Shown: positions 49,801 through 60,358 of the stretch, in pieces | Numbering within the stretch: the first letter of the stretch is position 1 | Layout of the letters: each line of letters opens with the position of its first letter | Assembly (NCBI RefSeq): GCF_030503895.2 | Contig: NZ_CP129970.2 | Span: 124,001-188,000 of the forward strand | Source of the DNA: Marivirga arenosa | GTDB taxonomy: Bacteria; Bacteroidota; Bacteroidia; Cytophagales; Cyclobacteriaceae | DNA: 64,000 bases | Direction: 5' to 3' | Program-made: the position numbers and the translations under genes | The notes under the pieces: generated by a model | What the model saw: only the letters and a program-made list of their open reading frames with translations | Told to the model about the DNA's origin: nothing | The model's database searches: none

Positions 49801-52800
49801 ATGAGAGGAATCTTACTATTTTTAGCATTATCATTAATTGCATTTTTTCAACATTCAACCATACAAGCTCAAAACATTACAGAGTATCAGTTTGAGGCTA
49901 GCATTGAAACCTATCAGGAGATTACTGGAGGACAACTGATTTCAAATAGTACCAACTTAAACGATCAGTTTTTTGATGACATCAACATCGGATTCAATTT
50001 TAGTTATGGTAATAATACATTCAATAAGTTTGGTGTAAGCGCTAATGGTTATGTTGTACTAGGAACACTCGCTAATACTAGTTCAAATTCTCCAATTGCT
50101 GATCTAAATAATGCAATAAGTCCTTTAGGTGGAGATTTAAGATCTAAAAATGGCTCATCTATAAGAACAGAATTGCAAGGATCCTCTCCAAATAGAATTA
50201 GAATAATCCAATGGAGAAATTTCAGACATAACAATCGAAACGGAAACTTGAACTTCCAATTAAAATTATTTGAAGGTTCCGGTAAAATCGAATTCAGTTA
50301 TGGAAATAATTCTATAGACTACAATGGATTTGGCGATTACTTCTCACTAGGATATGATGTTCAGGTCGGTTTAAGAGGTAATTCAAATACTGATTTTAAT
50401 TCCAGACAACTTAATTGGAATTTATTCCAAGGAGAAAATTGGAATACAACTAACACAGAAAATGCTGTTAATAATAACAGCGTTGTAGACTTATGGTTTA
50501 ATAGTGTTCCAAGTACTGATCTGAATTTCTCTTATTCCAGAAATGAATCTGACTTAGGCATCAACCTTTTTCCTAACGTAGCTGAATTGTGTGCAGAACA
50601 GGAATTTATATATTCCTTAGAAGTGGTAAATTCTTCTGCATCCGACAACTCTAACATTGAAGCAGAATTCAATCTTCCTTTAGGCCTTTCTTTCATTTCA
50701 GCTAGTGCCTCAAATGGAACTTATGATGAAAATACAGGAATCTACAGTATTCCAACTTTAGGAGCTAACGAAACCGCTGTTTTGGATATAATTGTATCAG
50801 TAGATGCTGGTATGGAAGGCAGTACGATTAATGCAATTGCTGAAATTCTTAGCGCAACAGCTTCTGATCCAAACCTATCTAACAACAATGCTTCAGTCGA
50901 CTTGACGGTGGGTTCTAATTCTAGTCCGCAATTATCTACTATTCCTAATCAAACTGCTCCTTATAATGGCGTTTCTGCACCTATTGATTTTACTGTTTCA
51001 GATGCTGAAACTGCTGCTAATGATTTAATTATTTCAGTAAGTTCCTCTAATCAGACTCTTTTACCGAATGCTAATATAACAGTAGGAGGAAGCGGAGAAA
51101 ACAGGGAATTAACATTACAACCTGCATTGAATCAGTTTGGAATTACTACCGTAACGGTTGAGCTTTCAGACGGGACATGTCCGATTATTAAAACTTTTGA
51201 GGTAGAAGTATTTCGCCAGATCTTTAACAATTTTGAAGCAGCAAAAATTGTGGTAGGGCAACCTGACTTTACTTCAGGATCAACAACGCCATCTGATATA
51301 GTAGCTCCTGGTTCCAACAGTTCAGCCGTGAGTGTAAAAGGTGTTTTAGCAGTAGGTTCTCAAACAACTAACCGTGTTTTAATATGGAATTCAGTGCCTA
51401 CTTCAAATGGAGAACCTGCTGATGTGGTAGTAGGACAAACAAATTTCACCAATACAGGAAATGGGACAAGAAATAATAGATTATGGAGTCCGAATGGAGT
51501 TACTTTTAGTCCCGATGGTAACAAGCTAATTGTCACAGATTCTAGAAATAATAGAATATTAATCTGGAACAGTATACCCACTTCTAATAATGCCCCAGCA
51601 GATGTTGTAGTGGGACAAAATAATTTCAACTCTCGTAATGCGCGTACTACTCAAAACGGCTTAAATTTTCCTTCAGATGTTCAAGTAACCCCAAGTGGTA
51701 AAATGATTGTTACGGATAGAGGAAACAGTAGAGTTTTAATTTTCAATAAAATTCCTACTTCAAATTACGAAAATGCTGATGTTGTGATCGGCCAAACCAA
51801 TTTCACTAATAATAATCCTGGCACAGCACCAGATAGACTCCGAATTCCTTGGAGTACTTCTATTTCGCCCGATGGAAAACTTTTGATTGCTGACGATGAA
51901 AATCACAGAGTGCTAGTATTTAATTCTATCCCAACAACTAATGGGGCTTCTGCAGATGTAGTAATTGGACAGGATGATTTTAATTCTGGCAACCCTGGCA
52001 TAGGAGCTAATAGATTTTCATTTCCAGGTGTAACAGTATCTCCTTCAGGAGTTATAGCTGTAGCAGATTTTAGCAATAACAGAGCTCTAATTTTCAATGA
52101 GATACCAACAACAAACGGAGTGGATGCTGATGTGGTTTTAGGTCAAAGAAATTTTAATGAGCGAGTTTCCTTTAATGATGGAAACGGTAACACAGGAACT
52201 CCTTCAGATAGGAATATGGATACACCTTACGGTATCAATTTCGATTTAAATGAACGTCTATACATAAACGGTAGAGGAATGAATCGAATGATGATTTTCG
52301 GGGAAACTCCTTCTCAAGTATCTGATTTATCAATTACTTTCTCTTCTAATTCAAATACACCTTGCGTCAATAGTTTGGTAACCTACAGTGTTGAAATCAC
52401 AAATAATGGTCCAAATAACGCTACCAATGTGGTAGTAACTTCTGCCTTGCCTTCTGGCTTCACCCCTACTGGTTTCGATGCACAAAGAGGTACTTACAAT
52501 CAAGAAAGCGGTTTCTGGAGAATTCCTTTCATAGGTGATGGTGAAACGATAACCTTAGAAATGCTTGGAACTGTAAATGCAGGAGAAAACAATAACATTA
52601 TCACAGCATATGCCAGTGTGCGATCTTACAATCAAAATGATTCTGACTTTAGTAACAACGCTGGAAGTGTTGATATTGAAGTTTTGGATAATGATGCTCC
52701 TATTATTAGCGAAATTGATGATGTCATTCTAGATATCAATACCCCCTCTCCAAATATTAATTTCACAGTAGATGACGCCAATGTTGGTGCTAATAACGTA

Positions 52801-54945
52801 AATGTGGTAGCCAGCAGTTCAAATCAAAGCTTAGTACAAGATGCAAATATCAATGTGATAGGTGGTGGCTCCAATAGATTTTTACAAATCACCCCAGAAA
52901 ATGATCAGTTCGGATTAGTGACGATCAGTGTAACAGTTGATGATGGCACATGTAGCACTACGGAAAGTTTCGAATTATTTGTAGGTAATGTTTGGTTAGG
53001 AAATACCACGGTTTGGGATGCAGTCAACAACTGGTCTGCAGGAGTTCCATCTGATGTAATTTCAGCAGTAATACCTGCCAACCCTTTAGGAGGTAATTTC
53101 CCAGTAATCAATAATGCTGCTGAAGTGAATAATTTAATTATAAATGATAATGCCAAAATCACCGTAAATGCAGGAAGGAATCTAGACGTTTATGGAAACT
53201 TAACTAATTTAGGTACTGAATATACTGGCAATGGCAGTGTTACAATGGTAGGTTTAAGCACTCAATGGATTATGGGAAGGATCAGTGGATTAATTATTAA
53301 TAATGGAAGTGGCGTTAATTTAGAAAATGACCTTTCTACGCAAAGACCTTTAAATCTTCAAGCAGGGCAACTAAATGTAGGGAATAATAGCCTCACTATA
53401 CGAAATCCTATTGCTGGAAATGCTAATAGCTTGATTATGGATGCTACTTCTACCTTAAATATTGAAGGAACTACTGCGGGTATTACAGTTCCCGCTTCTA
53501 TTAATAACTTAAGAAAACTACAACTGAATAATGGTAGTGGCTTAACATTAAATGGAAATCTTCAGATTGCTGATACTTTAAGCTTATCAACAGGTACTTT
53601 TAACATAGGTAACAATACATTAGAATTAAATGGCTATAGTCAAATTCAAAACGGTCGTTTAGCATCTTTACCTAACGCTATTTTAAGAATTAACTCAGCA
53701 AATGATGCAGGTAAGATCATTTATAGCATCACACAAAACCAATTATCTAACTTGATTATAAATGTAACAAATGGTCAGTTTGAAATTGAAAATACCATAA
53801 TTATCAATAATCAATTGGAGCTTATAGAAGGTAAGTTGATAAGCACTAATGGGCTTATTAATGTTTCTAATAATGCTCAAGAAGGCTTAAGCACATCTGC
53901 AAATTCATTTATTGCCGGAACATTACGAAGAGCAGTTACTGCAGGAATAAACTACACTCTACCTGTGGGTTCAATGGATTTTAAACAAGCAGTAAACATT
54001 TTCTTTAACTCCATGTCTTCAAGTACTAGCCTAGACGTATTTTTTAATGAAAGCTCTTCCGATCCATCATTTACAGATATAAGTGATTTAAATTTATCTG
54101 TAGATGGAAATCAGGTTGAACAACTATTGGACTATGGCTTCTGGACTTTAACTCCTACTAATACGACCGGTACTTACGTATATAATATTTCGGTTACTTC
54201 TCAAGGCCATGCTAATGGTAATGAGATTGGAAATCATATTCTTTTAAAACGTGAAGATGCTACTGCAGATTGGGAGATATTGGGAGATTATTCTTCCGAA
54301 AATGAAGGTGGAAGTTTTACAGATCCTATAACAGTTAGCCGTTCAAACCTTACTGGATTTAGTGACTTTGCAATTGGCTCATCAACCCAAGGTCCTTTAC
54401 CAGTAGAATTAATTTCCTTTGAGGCAGTTCAAGAACAAAACGGAGTAAAACTTGAATGGTCAACTGCCTCTGAAAAAAATAACTCACATTTTGAAATTCA
54501 AAAATCTAATGATGGGAAAGAGTTCGAAACTCTAGGAATCGTTCAAGGAAACGGTAACTCCTCTAGTATTATTGAGTATGAGTTTATGGATTATTCAAAT
54601 CATGGCAATGTTAGTTATTATCGCTTAAAACAATTAGATTTTGATGGGCAATTTGAGTTTTCTGATGTTGTTAAGGTTCAATTTTCAGCTCAACTCTTTA
54701 ATATCAACATTCATCCCAATCCAGCCTCAAATTTAATATATATTAATTTTGATGAGGCAGTGGGAGCAACTACTATTCAATTCGTAAATACAAAAGGACA
54801 AATAGTAAAGAAAGAAACAGTTGAAGAGGCTAATCAATTAGAATTGAATATAGCTGACTTACCGGTAGGTTATTATCAACTATTGATATGGTCTAAAACG
54901 AAAAAGGGCCTAATTTCAAGCAATTATAAATTATTGAAAAATTAG
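49801..54945 (+). CDS. Large secreted T9SS cargo with DUF11-like and NHL-like repeats
   Basis: 1714 aa. Signal peptide MRGILLFLALSLIAFF, cleavage near IQAQ. An N-terminal beta domain is followed by a DUF11/CARDB-like domain (~255-370), then about six repeats (~480-830) of the form R-(V/I)-L-(I/V)-x-N-x-(I/V)-P-T-(S/T)-N-G-x-x-ADVV-(V/I)-GQ, like NHL propeller blades. A second DUF11-like domain spans ~845-960, then parallel beta-helix-like sequence rich in Asn/Gly. The last ~80 residues (INIHPNPASNLIYINF ... LPVGYYQLLI) are a type A T9SS C-terminal sorting domain. Probably displayed on or released from the cell surface. Own promoter; monocistronic. Confidence 0.88.
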   Translation: MRGILLFLALSLIAFFQHSTIQAQNITEYQFEASIETYQEITGGQLISNSTNLNDQFFDDINIGFNFSYGNNTFNKFGVSANGYVVLGTLANTSSNSPIADLNNAISPLGGDLRSKNGSSIRTELQGSSPNRIRIIQWRNFRHNNRNGNLNFQLKLFEGSGKIEFSYGNNSIDYNGFGDYFSLGYDVQVGLRGNSNTDFNSRQLNWNLFQGENWNTTNTENAVNNNSVVDLWFNSVPSTDLNFSYSRNESDLGINLFPNVAELCAEQEFIYSLEVVNSSASDNSNIEAEFNLPLGLSFISASASNGTYDENTGIYSIPTLGANETAVLDIIVSVDAGMEGSTINAIAEILSATASDPNLSNNNASVDLTVGSNSSPQLSTIPNQTAPYNGVSAPIDFTVSDAETAANDLIISVSSSNQTLLPNANITVGGSGENRELTLQPALNQFGITTVTVELSDGTCPIIKTFEVEVFRQIFNNFEAAKIVVGQPDFTSGSTTPSDIVAPGSNSSAVSVKGVLAVGSQTTNRVLIWNSVPTSNGEPADVVVGQTNFTNTGNGTRNNRLWSPNGVTFSPDGNKLIVTDSRNNRILIWNSIPTSNNAPADVVVGQNNFNSRNARTTQNGLNFPSDVQVTPSGKMIVTDRGNSRVLIFNKIPTSNYENADVVIGQTNFTNNNPGTAPDRLRIPWSTSISPDGKLLIADDENHRVLVFNSIPTTNGASADVVIGQDDFNSGNPGIGANRFSFPGVTVSPSGVIAVADFSNNRALIFNEIPTTNGVDADVVLGQRNFNERVSFNDGNGNTGTPSDRNMDTPYGINFDLNERLYINGRGMNRMMIFGETPSQVSDLSITFSSNSNTPCVNSLVTYSVEITNNGPNNATNVVVTSALPSGFTPTGFDAQRGTYNQESGFWRIPFIGDGETITLEMLGTVNAGENNNIITAYASVRSYNQNDSDFSNNAGSVDIEVLDNDAPIISEIDDVILDINTPSPNINFTVDDANVGANNVNVVASSSNQSLVQDANINVIGGGSNRFLQITPENDQFGLVTISVTVDDGTCSTTESFELFVGNVWLGNTTVWDAVNNWSAGVPSDVISAVIPANPLGGNFPVINNAAEVNNLIINDNAKITVNAGRNLDVYGNLTNLGTEYTGNGSVTMVGLSTQWIMGRISGLIINNGSGVNLENDLSTQRPLNLQAGQLNVGNNSLTIRNPIAGNANSLIMDATSTLNIEGTTAGITVPASINNLRKLQLNNGSGLTLNGNLQIADTLSLSTGTFNIGNNTLELNGYSQIQNGRLASLPNAILRINSANDAGKIIYSITQNQLSNLIINVTNGQFEIENTIIINNQLELIEGKLISTNGLINVSNNAQEGLSTSANSFIAGTLRRAVTAGINYTLPVGSMDFKQAVNIFFNSMSSSTSLDVFFNESSSDPSFTDISDLNLSVDGNQVEQLLDYGFWTLTPTNTTGTYVYNISVTSQGHANGNEIGNHILLKREDATADWEILGDYSSENEGGSFTDPITVSRSNLTGFSDFAIGSSTQGPLPVELISFEAVQEQNGVKLEWSTASEKNNSHFEIQKSNDGKEFETLGIVQGNGNSSSIIEYEFMDYSNHGNVSYYRLKQLDFDGQFEFSDVVKVQFSAQLFNINIHPNPASNLIYINFDEAVGATTIQFVNTKGQIVKKETVEEANQLELNIADLPVGYYQLLIWSKTKKGLISSNYKLLKN

Positions 54946-54959
54946 ATCTAAAGAGAATA

Positions 54960-54991
54960 GAGGATGTCTTATATTTAAGCAAGACATCCTC
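54960..54991. terminator. Hairpin between convergent genes
   Basis: GAGGATGTCTT / AAGACATCCTC with a 10-nt loop, 15 bp after the T9SS cargo stop and 12 bp before the convergent receptor stop. No strong T tract. Confidence 0.65.
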
Positions 54992-55002
54992 CATTATCAG
55001 AC

Positions 55003-57372
55003 TTATTCGGTTTTAAAATTATAAGATGCAGTGATTAAAATGATTTGAGTTTCTCTCTTCCTTTCAAATCTTTGCTCAAATCCAGGACCAAAATTCTCTC
55101 CTCTGAAGTTACGAGTATCAAACAAATCTCTGAAACTAGCGCTTAAGGTTAATTGCTTATCAAAGAAATATCTTTGTAAACTACCATCTATGTAATATCG
55201 GGCTAAGTCTCTCCCTTGAGCTTCAATCTCAGGAGCAAAATAATTTCCTGTAAACTGTAAATTAATATCTAATGGTAAACTAATATCAGTTGTAACTTTA
55301 GCATACCATGATAATCCTCTGTTGGTAAAACTATCGTCTAGATTTGTACCATCAATTCGAGATTCGAAAATAGAGTAACTAGCATTTAAATTCCACCAAT
55401 TAGTTAGCTGTGTAGTATTGATGAATTCAAAACCATATAAATCTGCAGTATTTAAATTTTGAGGGCCTCTATAAGAAATTCCGTCTTCCACTCGCACAAT
55501 CCAATCCACCTGACCATTAATTCTTCTGTAAAAAGCATTAGAAGTTAAAGTAATAATACCATTCTGGTACATATGCCCCAATTCAAATGAATTGATGTAC
55601 TCAGGTTGTAAGTTAGGCTCCCCTACCCTTACATTTAATGAATCAGCAAAATCTGGAAAAGGATTTAATCTCCATCCTCCAGGTCTATCTATTCTTCTTG
55701 AATAGGTAGCCTTCACAATATTCCCCTCATTCAATTGATAAGACATTTGAACACTTGGAAAAAAATTCAAATAGCGTTGGCTATTTACTAAATCTTCTGC
55801 AGCCACTAGAGAAGTATTAACATTTGATAATTCATTTTCTAAAATAGTTTGCTCAGCTCTTAAACCTAAGGCATAATTGAAATTAGATAGACTATCAGAG
55901 AAAATAGCATAGGCTGCATGAATTTGATCTTGATATACAAATCGGTTACTAATACTATCGTATGAATTTATTTCTCCAGTTGAGGGATTTTTTAATCCAT
56001 ACAAATAATCATTATCAAATCTTCTGAAAATTGATTTGTAGCCCGTTTCAACTAATCCACCAAAAGCAGGTGTTGCATAATCTAGCTGGATAACTGAAGT
56101 ATTTCTAAATTCATCTGTTTCACTACCTTCAGTACGATTTGGGCTCCCCTCTACTGATAAAGTATTATTGTAAATATCTATATTTTGATTTTCAAGCTGA
56201 TCTCTAATTGAAATACTAGCTGAAGCTCTTAATGACTTTTCTTTATCCTTAAAATCTCTTTCATAAACAATTGCATTGTCATACGTATAGTTCTGCTCAG
56301 TTTCAGTATTATCTCTAACATAAGAAGTTAAAAACTCCTCTGTATCTAAATTCTGAACAAATGATCTACTTGATTGAAAATCATTTTCAGCTTCAGTATT
56401 GAATACCCCTTCTAAGCTTATCTTATTTTGTCCCCAAAAGTAATCTGCACCATAATTAACGGTATGTTCCGTATCCTCATTCCTACTGTCTTGTTCTTGT
56501 CTGAACAATTCATTTTGATCATTAAACGTACTTACTCTTTCAGTAAATCTACTTCCAACTCTTGGCCATTGCCTAAAACTGTATCCACCGTATACGGCAT
56601 AATTTGTTGTTCTTCGAGATAAATTAACATTAGCATTGGTTCTCATGCGTGTCCCCATGGTTAATTCAGCTCTGGCTGTAGTTCCTAAATCTTTTCCCTT
56701 TTTCAGTTTTATGTTGATTACACCACCATCAGCAGAGGCATCATACTTTGCATTTGGATTATTTATGATTTCTACTGATTCTATAGCACTAGCTGGAATC
56801 TGTTCTAGATCAGAAGCTAAAGCCGAATTTCGACCATCAATTAATACATTAGTACTTCCACTACCTCTTAATGTTACAGATCCATCATCCGTAACATTTA
56901 CGGATGGGGTATTTCTTAATATATCTAATAATGAGCCTCCAATATTAGCTATAGTCTGATCTGGTTTTATCTCCATCCCCTCCATTGTTGTGAGAACAGG
57001 TCTTTTTACTTCATTTCCTTTTACAACAACCTCATCCATTATCTCTTCCTCTACCGAAAGTCTTATAGTTCCAATATCAACACCAGCATTGCCAACAGTA
57101 ACTCTTCTTTTATAATCTTGATAGCCAACAAATGAAACTACCATTCTGTAGGTACCTGCTTTTATATTTATTCTGAATTTACCGGCTGCATTGGTAGTGG
57201 CTCCTGTTACTGGGGAATTAGAATCCCCTTCATAAAATGCTACTTGAGCAAACGGTATGACTTCATTTGACTCAGAGTCTGTAACTTGTCCTGATACGTA
57301 AGGACTCTCTGCAAAAGATTGAAATGTTGTTGTAATTAAGATTATTATAGTTATAAATTTTATATACTTCAT
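55003..57372 (-). CDS. TonB-dependent receptor-like outer membrane beta-barrel protein
   Basis: 789 aa from ATG 57372; the upstream in-frame start is rejected because MKYIKFITIIILITTTFQSF is the signal peptide. After cleavage (near SFAES) comes a CarboxypepD_reg-like domain (VSGQVTDSESNEVIPFAQV), then a plug domain (PSVNVTDDGSVTLRGSGSTNVLIDG) and a ~22-strand barrel of the OMP_b-brl_3 type (DRPGGWRLNPFPDF), ending in an aromatic-rich strand LITASYNFKTE. No TonB box is evident and no SusD partner gene is present. Ligand unknown. Confidence 0.9.
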   Translation of the reverse strand: MKYIKFITIIILITTTFQSFAESPYVSGQVTDSESNEVIPFAQVAFYEGDSNSPVTGATTNAAGKFRINIKAGTYRMVVSFVGYQDYKRRVTVGNAGVDIGTIRLSVEEEIMDEVVVKGNEVKRPVLTTMEGMEIKPDQTIANIGGSLLDILRNTPSVNVTDDGSVTLRGSGSTNVLIDGRNSALASDLEQIPASAIESVEIINNPNAKYDASADGGVINIKLKKGKDLGTTARAELTMGTRMRTNANVNLSRRTTNYAVYGGYSFRQWPRVGSRFTERVSTFNDQNELFRQEQDSRNEDTEHTVNYGADYFWGQNKISLEGVFNTEAENDFQSSRSFVQNLDTEEFLTSYVRDNTETEQNYTYDNAIVYERDFKDKEKSLRASASISIRDQLENQNIDIYNNTLSVEGSPNRTEGSETDEFRNTSVIQLDYATPAFGGLVETGYKSIFRRFDNDYLYGLKNPSTGEINSYDSISNRFVYQDQIHAAYAIFSDSLSNFNYALGLRAEQTILENELSNVNTSLVAAEDLVNSQRYLNFFPSVQMSYQLNEGNIVKATYSRRIDRPGGWRLNPFPDFADSLNVRVGEPNLQPEYINSFELGHMYQNGIITLTSNAFYRRINGQVDWIVRVEDGISYRGPQNLNTADLYGFEFINTTQLTNWWNLNASYSIFESRIDGTNLDDSFTNRGLSWYAKVTTDISLPLDINLQFTGNYFAPEIEAQGRDLARYYIDGSLQRYFFDKQLTLSASFRDLFDTRNFRGENFGPGFEQRFERKRETQIILITASYNFKTE

Positions 57373-57542
57373 TTTATAATTTAAATGTAGATACACATAA
57401 TAAACAGAGTGATAACTCTTTAGTTTATATAAATATAAATTAATTCATATTTTTACATGGACGGAGAATTGCTAGCATTTTGAGAGAATTAGAGTGCAAC
57501 TTCAGTTACACGCCCAGAATGATTTACATTTTATATTGAAAA

Positions 57543-58457
57543 ATGAAGATTATCTCCAATACCTTCTGGACTAAATTATATAGCAGGCTTTTATCAGAAA
57601 AGATGAAAGAGCGCACCGAAAAAGTTATTATCATCATTGCTATTTTCGGTTTCTTTACTCACCTATCACTTATTATTTTAACAAAATTAGAATTATTTAA
57701 TGCGCCATACTCCAATAATCTATTGGAAAACCCAATCGCATCTATCTATACTCCTTTCTCATTTATTTTGATCTATGAGGTCTATTTATTGGTTTATTTT
57801 TTACCAAAATCCATAACCATATATATTGGAAAGCAATATGAAATTATCTTATTAGTATTAATCAGGAGATTATTTAAAGATTTGGCTCAACTAGATTTAG
57901 ATGTCAGCTGGTTCAGCAATAAAGAAGATTTACAATTCACTTATGATATAGCCGCAACCTTAATCATTTTTGCATTAATATTTATTTTTTACAATCTAAA
58001 TGGAAAAAGAACGAGCTTACAGAAAAGTAAGTCTGTTGAGCTAGAGCAAACACAAAAATTCATTCAAACTAAAAAAAGGTTTGCAGTAATATTAATCCCC
58101 ATTTTATTCGGTTTAGCTGTGTATAGCTTTGGTGACTACTTTTATGATGTGTTAGTTTCTGCCAATCATGATGTTAGCTCAATAAAGGACATCAATAAAA
58201 TCTTCTTTGATGAATTTTTCACCATTCTAATTTTAAGTGATGTATTATTACTGTTGATATCCTATACTCACACCTCCAGCTTTAGGTCGGTTATTAGGAA
58301 TTCTGGTTTTGTAATTTCAACAATGCTGATTAAAATATCATTTAGTACTGAAGGTGTCATGAATAATATACTGATTGTATCTGCTATAACCTTCGGAGTA
58401 TTAATTCTATGGATTCATAATTTCTATGAAAGAATAAATCTACCTCAAGAAACCTAA
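57543..58457 (+). CDS. Integral membrane protein of unknown function
   Basis: 304 aa with about six or seven hydrophobic helices (for example KVIIIIAIFGFFTHLSLIIL near 27, FSFILIYEVYLLVYF near 72, RFAVILIPILFGLAVYSF near 178) and a cytoplasmic loop in the middle (GKRTSLQKSKSVELEQTQK). No recognised family. The stop is directly adjacent to the convergent RidA-family stop (zero gap). Confidence 0.7.
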   Translation: MKIISNTFWTKLYSRLLSEKMKERTEKVIIIIAIFGFFTHLSLIILTKLELFNAPYSNNLLENPIASIYTPFSFILIYEVYLLVYFLPKSITIYIGKQYEIILLVLIRRLFKDLAQLDLDVSWFSNKEDLQFTYDIAATLIIFALIFIFYNLNGKRTSLQKSKSVELEQTQKFIQTKKRFAVILIPILFGLAVYSFGDYFYDVLVSANHDVSSIKDINKIFFDEFFTILILSDVLLLLISYTHTSSFRSVIRNSGFVISTMLIKISFSTEGVMNNILIVSAITFGVLILWIHNFYERINLPQET

Positions 58458-58874
58458 TTATAACTCAGCCACGCATTTTAATTCAATGGCTATGGGTGTT
58501 GGTAATGCATTAATTTCTATAGTAGTTCTGCATGGTTGAATATCCTTAAAATATTCTGCATATACTTTATTGAAAGTTTTAAAATCATCTTTCATATTGG
58601 TTAGAAAAACCTGAACATCCACCAAAGCTTCCCAACTACTTCCGCAGTCTTCCAATATCATGCGCACATTTTCGAATACAGACCGACATTGCTTTTCAAT
58701 ATCATAGGATACAATTTCACCCTGCTCGTTTAATTCAACACCAGGAATATCCTTACTATCTTTCTTTCTAGGCCCTACACCTGAAAGAAATAATAAGTTA
58801 CCCACTTTTCGAGCATGGGGATATAAGCCTACTGGTAATGGTGCTCGGTCAGAATTTCTAATACTATCATCCAT
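58458..58874 (-). CDS. RidA-family protein (2-aminomuconate deaminase-like subgroup)
   Basis: 138 aa. RidA fold: GLYPHARKVGNLLFLSGVGP, NVRMILEDCGSSWEALVDVQVFL and the key arginine in QPCRTTIEINALP, near residue 116. The family deaminates reactive enamines/imines, and some members act as 2-aminomuconate deaminases. The 1-bp overlap with the upstream DinB-like gene indicates coupling. A kynurenine formamidase-like gene lies 1.5 kb away, so a link to tryptophan catabolism is possible but not shown. Confidence 0.87.
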   Translation of the reverse strand: MDDSIRNSDRAPLPVGLYPHARKVGNLLFLSGVGPRKKDSKDIPGVELNEQGEIVSYDIEKQCRSVFENVRMILEDCGSSWEALVDVQVFLTNMKDDFKTFNKVYAEYFKDIQPCRTTIEINALPTPIAIELKCVAEL

Positions 58875-59434
58875 TATGCTACTGTTTTATGAAGTTTTGT
58901 TTTAACATTAAGTGCTTGATTGATATGTCTTTTTGTATGGCGCATCATAATATACAATTGCTCACCAACATTAAATTTAAGCAATTTACTCAAAGGACTA
59001 TAAGTGTGGACGTGCTGATGATCATAAGCACAGCCTTTTTTAGCCGTTTCAATTATCTCTTCTTGCAATTTTAGAAAATATTTAACGGTTTCAGTTCCAT
59101 TTAATACTTTATTGTCTTTTATCGGCTTAAAGATTTTTGGGGCAGGCACTTTCCATTTGTATTTAGGATCCACTGCATATAAAAAGAGCTTACCTGTTAT
59201 TGAAAATTTAATAGGATACTCTATTGTTTTTACTTCAGCCGTTTGAAGTCGCTTATTTATATCCTTATTGTAAATTGTATTTGCGATTATGATATGTTGT
59301 AAACATTCCGCTATCGACCATTTATCTGGTGCAGGTTTCCATATCAACTCTTCCTCGCTTAAGTTTTGAAACTCTTCTGTGGTAATAGTCTCAATTTCTT
59401 TCAGGTCTTTTATTACATCTTTTAGCCAAATCAT
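58874..59434 (-). CDS. DinB/DfsB-family four-helix protein
   Basis: 186 aa. DinB_2-type helical bundle: WKPAPDKWSIAECLQHIIIAN near residue 32-52 carries the conserved Trp and first metal-site His; HVHTYSPLSKLL and MMRHTKRHINQ near the end carry the further His ligands. These proteins are predicted metal-dependent transferases using thiols. Substrate unknown. Operonic with the RidA gene. Confidence 0.85.
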   Translation of the reverse strand: MIWLKDVIKDLKEIETITTEEFQNLSEEELIWKPAPDKWSIAECLQHIIIANTIYNKDINKRLQTAEVKTIEYPIKFSITGKLFLYAVDPKYKWKVPAPKIFKPIKDNKVLNGTETVKYFLKLQEEIIETAKKGCAYDHQHVHTYSPLSKLLKFNVGEQLYIMMRHTKRHINQALNVKTKLHKTVA

Positions 59435-59487
59435 ATTTTCTATTCGGATATAATCTAAAAAGGTTCTTAGTATTTAATAAATAGTTT

Positions 59488-60316
59488 TCAGTTTAAATTT
59501 TCCAAGAACCTCCGAATACGATCAAAATACCAGCCCCCAAACCCCATTTCTTTAATATTGTGCTGAAACCCCATCAGATGGCCTCCATCATATAAGGAGA
59601 TTATAGCATCTTTACCAAATTTAGCGGCATATTTTCTAGCGTCTTCTGCTGTAGTTAGATCATCATTTTTACCGGCAAAAAGTAAGATAGGAATAGCAAT
59701 TTTATTTCTTCTATCAAGGTAGGTTTGATCATCTATCGGAGAATAAGTTTGCTTCCCTTTTAAAGATTTCAATCTTTCAATATGAATTTTCGGGATTCAT
59801 AACAAAAGCATCAAAAATTAAGAAATCTACTGTATCTTTAATACTTGGCCATGAATAGGTAGTGACCATGGTGCCCATTGACCAAGCCCAAATGCCAATA
59901 TTTTTATTTTCAAACCTATTAGCAGCAAACTGAACAACAGTTTTTAGATCAATTGAAAATTCGGTTTGAAATAAATGATCAGACTTTATTTCAAAATCTG
60001 AGCTTTTCCCGAATCCTCTGTAATCAAATGTAATCACTGTATATCCTAAATTAGCCAATACAGAAGCATGATAAACAAAATAGGACATATTGCCAGCATC
60101 CGGATAAGCAAGAATCAAAACTTCATCTTTTTCATTTTCAGCATTAGGAGCATAAATCCAAGTATTTAAATCATTGCCATCTGGGGTATTAAGCACTAAT
60201 TGTTCATACTCCCAGCCAATTGAATCTGGCGTGAGTATATATTTTGGATCTGGGTCAATTGCCATTAGATTTAGTGGTAGTAAAAACAGTAGGATGAATT
60301 TTTTCATTTTTTTCAT
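59488..60316 (-). pseudogene. Exported alpha/beta hydrolase, split by a single frameshift
   Basis: Two ORFs in different frames (60316-59777 and 59772-59488) together encode one hydrolase: signal peptide MKKFILLFLLPLNLMA, oxyanion region YPDAGNMSYF, nucleophile elbow WAWSMGT in the first part, then AGKNDDL (Asp) and DGGHLMG (His) in the second. Removing one A from the A4 run of the coding strand (59787-59790) restores NPEIHIERLKSLKGKQ across the junction. So it is a recent pseudogene, a phase-variable or recoded gene, or a sequencing error. All three catalytic residues are otherwise intact. The second part has no proper start. Confidence 0.82.
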
Positions 60317-60358
60317 TTTAGCTGATGAATGAATATCTTATTAATCATATATTTGGAA

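Noticed and set aside
51360-52330. Repeat array that might be mistaken for CRISPR
   Set aside because: The periodic similarity is protein-level repeats inside one long coding sequence with no conserved short repeat/spacer structure.
59488-59772. Separate 94-aa protein
   Set aside because: It is the frameshifted C-terminal third of the alpha/beta hydrolase (carries its Asp and His) and has only a TTG start.
60348-60355. TATATTTG as promoter of the cyclase-family gene
   Set aside because: It ends only 4 bp before the chosen ATG, leaving no room for a leader unless the mRNA is leaderless; probably chance.
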